Shown: in pieces, positions 7,686-10,819 of the stretch
Position numbering within the stretch: position 1 is the stretch's first letter
How the letters are laid out: every line of letters begins with the position of its first letter
Assembly: GCA_016931085.1 (NCBI GenBank)
Contig: JAFGFO010000434.1
Span: 1 to 10,819, forward strand
Direction of reading: 5' to 3'
Length of the DNA: 10,819 nt
Source of the DNA: Thermoflexales bacterium
GTDB taxonomy: Bacteria; Chloroflexota; Anaerolineae; Fen-1058
Position numbers and translations under genes: made by a program
Notes under the pieces: model-generated
Database searches by the model: none
Told to the model about the DNA's origin: nothing
Seen by the model: only the letters and a program-made list of their open reading frames with translations

Positions 7686-8592
7686 ATTGTGTAGGGGCGG
7701 GTTTCAAACCCGCCCCTGCGCTGAGCGCCAACACGATGCCGGCCAGGATCAGCCCGGCCCCCACCACTTTTGCCAGCGTCGGCGCCTCGCCGAGCAGCAC
7801 ATAAGCCAGCAGCGTCGAGCCAATCGGCTCGCCCAGGGTCGCGATAGCCACGAATGTCGCCGGTAAGTAGGCAAGCGCCCAATTGAACGACGAGTGCCCG
7901 ATCAATTGCGGCACCAACGCCAGCAGTAGAATCCACACATAAACCATCGGACGATAGCCCACGATGGGCTGGCGCGCAATCGCAACCATCACGTTCAGCA
8001 CGAGCGCCGCTGTGCCGTACACCACGGCAATGTAAGGCGCCAGCGACAACTTGCCGCGCAGCCGCCGGCCAATCAGCAGATAGCCAGCCGCCATCAACGC
8101 ACCGGCCAGCGCCAACCCGTTGCCCAGCAGGGGCTCAGAAGCGGTGCTTGCCTGTGTGTCGCTCAGGCCAATGATGACGACGCCCGCCAGGGCGATGACC
8201 AGGCCGGCGAGTACCGGCGGCGTCAAGCGCTCGCGCAGCAGCAGCCAGGCCGCCAGGGCCACCCACAATGGCGAGGTTGACACGAGTACGACCGAGCTGG
8301 CCACGCTGCTGTACTCGAGCGAGCTGATCCAGGTGGCAAAATGCAGCGCCAGGAACAGGCCGGAAACAGCCGCCCAGCGCCAGTCAGCCGGCTCCAGGCG
8401 GCGCAGCTCGCCCCGATGGCGATACCAGGCCAGCGGCGCCAGGACCAACGAGGCCAACGTCAAGCGCCCGGCGGCAATCACCAGCGAGCTCGCCTCGGCC
8501 TGGGCGTAGCGAACGAAAATGGACGCTGTCGAGACCGCACCGATGCCGACCAACAGCACGAGACCCGGGGCGATGACTCGTTTCTTCGTCAT
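7684..8592 (-). CDS. EamA-domain (drug/metabolite transporter superfamily) exporter
   Basis: The product is 302 residues from the ATG at 8592, the standard length for DMT-superfamily transporters with two EamA repeats. About ten hydrophobic helices are visible. The first repeat starts at APGLVLLVGIGAVSTASIFV and includes helix-4/5 motifs SSVVLVSTSPLWVALAAWLL and LRERLTP. The second includes SSFNWALAYLPATFVAIATL, EPIGSTLLAYVLLGE and a final GAGLILAGIVLALS. It would sit in the cytoplasmic membrane and export small metabolites or amino acids; the substrate cannot be read. A TTG start at 8631 would add 13 residues but overlaps a likely -35 box. The C-terminal GLKPAPTQ lies beyond the last helix and is encoded by a palindromic repeat. 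It is the first gene of a pair with the M3 peptidase, which hints at peptide or amino-acid handling. Confidence 0.92.
   Translation of the reverse strand: MTKKRVIAPGLVLLVGIGAVSTASIFVRYAQAEASSLVIAAGRLTLASLVLAPLAWYRHRGELRRLEPADWRWAAVSGLFLALHFATWISSLEYSSVASSVVLVSTSPLWVALAAWLLLRERLTPPVLAGLVIALAGVVIIGLSDTQASTASEPLLGNGLALAGALMAAGYLLIGRRLRGKLSLAPYIAVVYGTAALVLNVMVAIARQPIVGYRPMVYVWILLLALVPQLIGHSSFNWALAYLPATFVAIATLGEPIGSTLLAYVLLGEAPTLAKVVGAGLILAGIVLALSAGAGLKPAPTQ
7691..7719. repeat. Palindromic element inside the 3' end of the exporter gene
   Basis: AGGGGCGGGTTT (7693-7704) pairs perfectly with AAACCCGCCCCT (7706-7717) around a single C. The tip GTAGGGGCG is identical to that of the palindrome at 3284, while the core differs. 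It supplies codons for the exporter tail and part of the leader for the peptidase gene. Confidence 0.7.
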
Positions 8593-8602
8593 GTTGCCAT
8601 AT

Positions 8603-8631
8603 AGGATACCACACTTGGACGTTTTGACCAA
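8603..8631 (-). promoter_or_regulatory. Possible promoter of the exporter/peptidase pair
   Basis: On the minus strand, TTGGTC (8631-8626) is followed after 17 bp by TATCCT (8608-8603) with an extended TG. The predicted start would be only about 4 nt before the ATG at 8592, giving an almost leaderless mRNA. That fits the absence of a Shine-Dalgarno sequence there. Both boxes are imperfect. Confidence 0.4.
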
Positions 8632-8635
8632 ATCG

Positions 8636-8660
8636 CCGAGTTCGGCGAAGCCGAACTCGG
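8636..8660. repeat. Perfect hairpin palindrome between divergent promoters
   Basis: CCGAGTTCGGC (8636-8646) pairs fully with GCCGAACTCGG (8650-8660) around a GAA loop. It lies between the leftward exporter promoter and the rightward promoter at 8674, without a T tract. It is either a dispersed repeat or a binding site shared by the divergent units. Confidence 0.65.
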
Positions 8661-8673
8661 GGAAAATTGGAGG

Positions 8674-8703
8674 TTGACAAAGAGATACACTTTGGAGTAT
8701 ACT
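8674..8703 (+). promoter_or_regulatory. Sigma-70-type promoter of the SWIM-gene leader
   Basis: A perfect TTGACA (8674-8679) and TATACT (8698-8703) are separated by 18 bp. The predicted transcription start near 8710 leaves a leader of about 165 nt before the SWIM protein gene. Confidence 0.75.
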
Positions 8704-8709
8704 AGAGTT

Positions 8710-8821
8710 AGCTCACATGGGGACCAGGCACATTGATTAAATCAAGTGCGGCGCGTTCAATTAAAATTGAATACTCTTTCCCCCAGGCACTCGGCCGGTC
8801 AGGCGGCTGCGTGCTTTTTTT
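8710..8821 (+). ncRNA. Candidate structured leader or small RNA ending in an intrinsic terminator
   Basis: Between the promoter and a terminator lies about 110 nt with three hairpins. The first is GCAC-TTGAT (8728-8737, one bulged A) with ATCAA-GTGC (8741-8749). The second is TTCAATT (8756-8762) with AATTGAA (8765-8771). The third is the terminator. TGGGG (8718-8722) can pair with CCCCA (8781-8785) to enclose the first two. CCAGGCAC occurs at both 8724-8731 and 8783-8790, so GTGC (8746-8749) can pair with either copy, one choice breaking the terminator base. This fits an attenuator or a free small RNA. No known riboswitch class was recognised. The start resembles some REP sequences. Confidence 0.45.
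8787..8821 (+). terminator. Intrinsic terminator upstream of the SWIM gene
   Basis: GCACTCGGCCG (8787-8797) pairs with CGGCTGCGTGC (8804-8814), with one mismatch and one G-T pair, around a 6-nt loop. Seven T residues follow (8815-8821). It lies after a promoter and before the gene, so full-length mRNA requires readthrough. Confidence 0.75.
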
Positions 8822-8831
8822 GTTTCCGCCA

Positions 8832-8850
8832 AGGGGCCTGTTTGGCCCCT
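8832..8850. other. Hairpin just upstream of the SWIM-gene ribosome binding site
   Basis: AGGGGCC (8832-8838) pairs with GGCCCCT (8844-8850) around TGTTT. It lies between the leader terminator and the Shine-Dalgarno sequence and has no T tract. Confidence 0.5.
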
Positions 8851-8863
8851 CATTCCATCTTGT

Positions 8864-8868
8864 GGAGG
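8864..8868 (+). promoter_or_regulatory. Ribosome binding site of the SWIM gene
   Basis: GGAGG sits 5 nt before the ATG at 8874 and fixes that start. The reading frame is open further upstream to 8733, but that part is the structured leader. Confidence 0.75.
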
Positions 8869-8873
8869 ATGTT

Positions 8874-9131
8874 ATGGATTCAGACATGATCGGCAAGATC
8901 GAGAAAGCGGTCCGCTACGCGCGAGACCCCAAGCGTTTCGAGTTCCAAGAATTTTCGGTCAAAGTGCACGGCGACCATCGCACCCATACCGTCGGCTACA
9001 ATGGGCGAGGCCTGACCTGCACGTGTGACTTTTTCAACACGCACAACCATTGCAGCCACACCATCGCTATGGAAAAGGTTTTGGGAGAGATGCTGCCGGG
9101 AGCTATCCCGGCCGTGATGTCGAAAAACTGA
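8874..9131 (+). CDS. Small stand-alone SWIM zinc-finger protein
   Basis: This 85-residue protein is built around a SWIM zinc-finger motif of form C-x-C-x(n)-C-x-H: Cys49, Cys51, Cys60 and His62, with eight residues between Cys51 and Cys60. SWIM domains are predicted to bind DNA or mediate protein contacts and usually occur inside larger proteins, such as SNF2-type helicases and MULE transposases. Here almost nothing else is present. An N-terminal basic helix-like stretch (MIGKIEKAVRYARDPKRF) and a beta-rich segment (FEFQEFSVKVHG) lead into the finger, and a short helix follows. It has no signal peptide or membrane segment, so it is cytosolic. It has its own promoter, a long leader containing a terminator, and a strong terminator after it, so it is monocistronic. 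Its function is unknown beyond the zinc-finger assignment. Confidence 0.85.
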   Translation: MDSDMIGKIEKAVRYARDPKRFEFQEFSVKVHGDHRTHTVGYNGRGLTCTCDFFNTHNHCSHTIAMEKVLGEMLPGAIPAVMSKN

Positions 9132-9147
9132 ATAGATTGGATGAATG

Positions 9148-9179
9148 AACGGGCAAGGCAATCGCCTTGCCCGTTTTTT
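9148..9179 (+). terminator. Intrinsic terminator of the SWIM gene
   Basis: ACGGGCAAGGC (9149-9159) pairs perfectly with GCCTTGCCCGT (9164-9174) around AATC, extended by A9148-T9175. A six-T tract runs 9174-9179. It starts 17 bp after the stop codon. Confidence 0.95.
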
Positions 9180-9183
9180 GTTA

Positions 9184-9212
9184 TTGACACCCGGTCTACT
9201 TTATACTATAAT
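9184..9212 (+). promoter_or_regulatory. Consensus sigma-70-type promoter of the AOR-gene leader
   Basis: Perfect TTGACA (9184-9189) and TATAAT (9207-9212) have the ideal 17-bp spacing. Transcription is predicted to start near 9219, about 185 nt before the AOR coding region. Confidence 0.88.
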
Positions 9213-9218
9213 GAACTT

Positions 9219-9346
9219 GTCAGACTCGAATACGGTTCCCAAGACCCGGAAGAATAGGGGTGATATCGCAACATTTGTCAAGTCCGATTGTCTGCGTGGT
9301 GAAATGCAGGGCGTTATGATCATCTGTCATAACGCCCTGTTCTTTT
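9219..9346 (+). ncRNA. Candidate structured leader or small RNA upstream of the AOR gene
   Basis: The consensus promoter is followed by about 125 nt that end in a strong hairpin and T-rich tract, before the AOR gene. Within it, CAGAC (9221-9225) can pair with GTCTG (9290-9294), enclosing a smaller ACCC/GGGT hairpin (9244-9247 with 9258-9261). The overall fold is uncertain. No known riboswitch was recognised; a molybdenum- or tungsten-cofactor sensor would make sense given the next gene, but that is only inference. An independent small RNA is equally possible. Confidence 0.4.
9307..9346 (+). terminator. Intrinsic terminator upstream of the AOR gene
   Basis: CAGGGCGTTATGA (9307-9319) pairs perfectly over 13 bp with TCATAACGCCCTG (9327-9339) around a 7-nt loop. 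TTCTTTT follows (9340-9346). It lies between the AOR promoter and its ribosome binding site. Confidence 0.75.
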
Positions 9347-9360
9347 AAGCGTTACAAGCT

Positions 9361-9379
9361 GGGCGGAGCGCTTCTGCCC
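9361..9379. other. Hairpin before the AOR ribosome binding site
   Basis: GGGCGGAG (9361-9368) pairs with TTCTGCCC (9372-9379) through two G-T pairs, around CGC. It lies between the leader terminator and the Shine-Dalgarno sequence; its role is unknown. Confidence 0.4.
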
Positions 9380-9390
9380 CCAAACACACG

Positions 9391-9397
9391 AGGAGGT
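9391..9397 (+). promoter_or_regulatory. Strong Shine-Dalgarno sequence of the AOR gene
   Basis: AGGAGGT is a full-length Shine-Dalgarno match 5 nt before the ATG at 9403. It indicates efficient translation and fixes the start. Confidence 0.85.
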
Positions 9398-9402
9398 AAA
9401 CT

Positions 9403-10819
9403 ATGTGGATCCTGCGTATCAACATGACCGACCGGAGCTATCAGCTCCAGGAACTACCGGCGGCCTACAAGCAATTGGCCGGCCGGGGGCTTACGTCGAC
9501 GATCATCCACGACGAAGTGCCGCCCACCTGCCATCCCCTTGGCCCCAACAACAAGCTGGTCTTTTCGCCCGGCTTGCTGGCCGGCACGTCCGCGCCCACC
9601 TCGGCGCGCGTCTCGGCCGGCGCCAAGTCGCCTCTCACCGGCGGCATCAAAGAGTCCAACGCGGGTTCTTCGTGGGCCCCAGCCCTGGCTGTCCTGGGCA
9701 TCCGGGCCTTGGTGGTCGAAGGCCAGCCCCAGGAAAAGGCCAGGTTTTGGATGCTCAAGCTGTCCTGGGATGAGGCGGCTGGCAAGCCCAAGGTGGCCTT
9801 CGCTCCAGCCGACGAGTACGTGGGCTTGACGACTCAGCAAGCCTTTGACAAGGTCTACGAGCGCATGGGCCGGGTGACGATCGCCGGCATCGGCGTGGCC
9901 GGCGAGCGCCTGTATGGCAACTCGGGCATCGTCTTTGACGATCTGGCCCACCGCGCCACCCGCTATTCTGGCCGCGGCGGGCTGGGCGCGGTGATGGGCA
10001 GCAAAGGACTCAAGTTCATCACGATCGAGCGCAAGGGCGCGCCGGGCGTCGAGATTGCCGACAAGGAGCTTTTTGACGAGGGCCGCAAGAAAATGACCGA
10101 GGCCCTGCGCACGCACGCCATCACCAAGCCGCAGGGCGCGCTCAACACCTACGGCACGGCCGTGTTGATCAATATCCTGAACGAGGCCGGCGGCCTGCCC
10201 ACCAAGAACTTTTCCGCTGGGCGTTTCGAGGGCGCGCCAAACATTGCTGGCGAGGCGATTTTCGAGGGCAACAAGCAGCGCCTGGGCAAAGATCTGTACA
10301 ATCACGCCTGCAGCCCCGGCTGCATCATCCAGTGTTCCAACACCTGGCACAAGGCTGACGGCACTGAGCTTGCCTCGTGCGTCGAGTACGAATCAGCCTG
10401 GGCCTTGGGCGCCGACTGCGGCATCGATAACCTGGACGACGTGGCCGAGATGGTCCGCTTGTGCAACGAGTACGGGTTGGACACCATCGAGACCGGCACC
10501 ACGCTGGCTGTGGCGATGGAAGGTGGCCTGGCCGCCTTCGGCGACGGCAAGAAGGCCATCGAGTTGGTGCACGAGATGGGCAAGGGCACTCCCACGGGCC
10601 GCATCCTGGGCAGCGGTACCGCCGGCACCGCCAGGACTTTGGGCGTCGTGCGCTGCCCGACCGTCAAGGGGCAGAGCATGCCGGCCTACGAGCCGCGCGC
10701 CGTCAAGGGCATCGGCATCACCTATGCCACCTCCACCATGGGCGCCGACCACACCGCCGGTTACACCATCGCCCCCGAAATCCTCGGCGTGAGCGGCAAG
10801 CAAGACCCGCTCAGCCCGG
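9403..10819 (+). CDS. Aldehyde:ferredoxin oxidoreductase family protein (tungsten/molybdenum), 3' partial
   Basis: The frame is open from ATG 9403 to the window end, giving 472 residues of a family usually 600-700 long; the C-terminus is missing. The N-terminal domain carries the family pattern GAKSPLTGG (73-81), then GSSWAPALAVLGIRALVVEG, which contributes to binding the metal-bis-pterin cofactor. A later RYSGRGGLGAVMGSKGLKFI stretch is also typical. Cys303, Cys307 and Cys311 (ACSPGCIIQC) are ligands for the [4Fe-4S] cluster; the fourth is expected beyond the window. EYESAWALGADCGIDNLDDV is the conserved segment after the cluster motif. These cytosolic, oxygen-sensitive enzymes oxidise aldehydes to carboxylates, or the reverse, with ferredoxin as electron partner. 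The substrate here cannot be told. The gene has its own consensus promoter, a long terminator-containing leader and a perfect Shine-Dalgarno sequence. Confidence 0.95.
   Translation, partial: MWILRINMTDRSYQLQELPAAYKQLAGRGLTSTIIHDEVPPTCHPLGPNNKLVFSPGLLAGTSAPTSARVSAGAKSPLTGGIKESNAGSSWAPALAVLGIRALVVEGQPQEKARFWMLKLSWDEAAGKPKVAFAPADEYVGLTTQQAFDKVYERMGRVTIAGIGVAGERLYGNSGIVFDDLAHRATRYSGRGGLGAVMGSKGLKFITIERKGAPGVEIADKELFDEGRKKMTEALRTHAITKPQGALNTYGTAVLINILNEAGGLPTKNFSAGRFEGAPNIAGEAIFEGNKQRLGKDLYNHACSPGCIIQCSNTWHKADGTELASCVEYESAWALGADCGIDNLDDVAEMVRLCNEYGLDTIETGTTLAVAMEGGLAAFGDGKKAIELVHEMGKGTPTGRILGSGTAGTARTLGVVRCPTVKGQSMPAYEPRAVKGIGITYATSTMGADHTAGYTIAPEILGVSGKQDPLSP

Noticed and set aside
8733..8873. 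Upstream extension of the SWIM coding frame
   Set aside because: The extension runs through the hairpins and the T tract of the leader terminator, and GGAGG fixes the start at 8874.
9211..9348. Possible small leader peptide ending at the AOR leader terminator
   Set aside because: Its ATG overlaps the -10 hexamer and so lies upstream of the predicted transcription start. The sequence shows no run of regulatory codons.
9365..9374. AGCGCT core resembling the LacI operators, upstream of the AOR gene
   Set aside because: The flanking bases fit the operators at 128 and 189 poorly, and it is better explained as the tip of a local hairpin.
9405..9773. Plus-strand open frame starting two bases into the AOR gene
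   Set aside because: It overlaps the AOR frame, has no homology-like motifs and no correctly spaced ribosome binding site of its own.
9454..10350. Minus-strand open frame of about 300 codons opposite the AOR gene
   Set aside because: The plus-strand frame from 9403 encodes an unmistakable AOR protein with cluster cysteines and a perfect Shine-Dalgarno sequence.
1..10819. CRISPR array, tRNA, rRNA, insertion sequence or phage attachment site
   Set aside because: No regularly spaced repeats, tRNA-like cloverleaf, transposase gene or flanking target duplication was seen on either strand by eye.

Overview
The window looks like a chromosomal segment from a moderately GC-rich, probably anaerobic or facultative heterotrophic bacterium. 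The best guess is a member of the Chloroflexota (Anaerolineae-like). That guess rests on the gene mix (LacI regulator, MalG-type sugar permease, kinase-AraC hybrid regulator, M3 oligopeptidase, tungsten/molybdenum aldehyde oxidoreductase) and on many short perfect palindromes between genes. It is an inference, because the window holds no rRNA or other marker gene.

Left part (1-2360, + strand): a strong sigma-70-type promoter with two LacI-type operators drives a LacI-family regulator. A family 2 glycosyltransferase follows 22 bp downstream, and a textbook intrinsic terminator closes this two-gene operon. Next (2363-5846, + strand), an extended -10 promoter precedes a MalG-like ABC sugar permease with no partner subunits in the window. 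After it comes an 838-residue membrane histidine kinase fused to two receiver domains and an AraC-type DNA-binding domain. Together these point to sensing and uptake of a carbohydrate.

Middle part (5960-8631, - strand): an EamA/DMT-type exporter and an M3-family zinc oligoendopeptidase form a tight pair, with the peptidase ribosome binding site overlapping the exporter stop codon. The exporter's last codons are supplied by a palindromic intergenic repeat.

Right part (8632-10819, + strand): two consecutive units share one layout: near-consensus promoter, about 110-130 nt of structured leader, intrinsic terminator, then a gene with a strong Shine-Dalgarno sequence. The first gene is a tiny stand-alone SWIM zinc-finger protein. 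The second is an aldehyde:ferredoxin oxidoreductase family protein that runs off the window end. The leaders may be attenuators or independent small RNAs and are the most interesting unexplained signals here.

At least five palindromic elements lie between genes. Three share GTAGGG(G)CG-type tips with different cores, and one element occurs twice in opposite orientation (12-37 and 5901-5926). There is no CRISPR array, tRNA, rRNA or recognisable insertion sequence, and no stretch over 300 bases lacks a gene.
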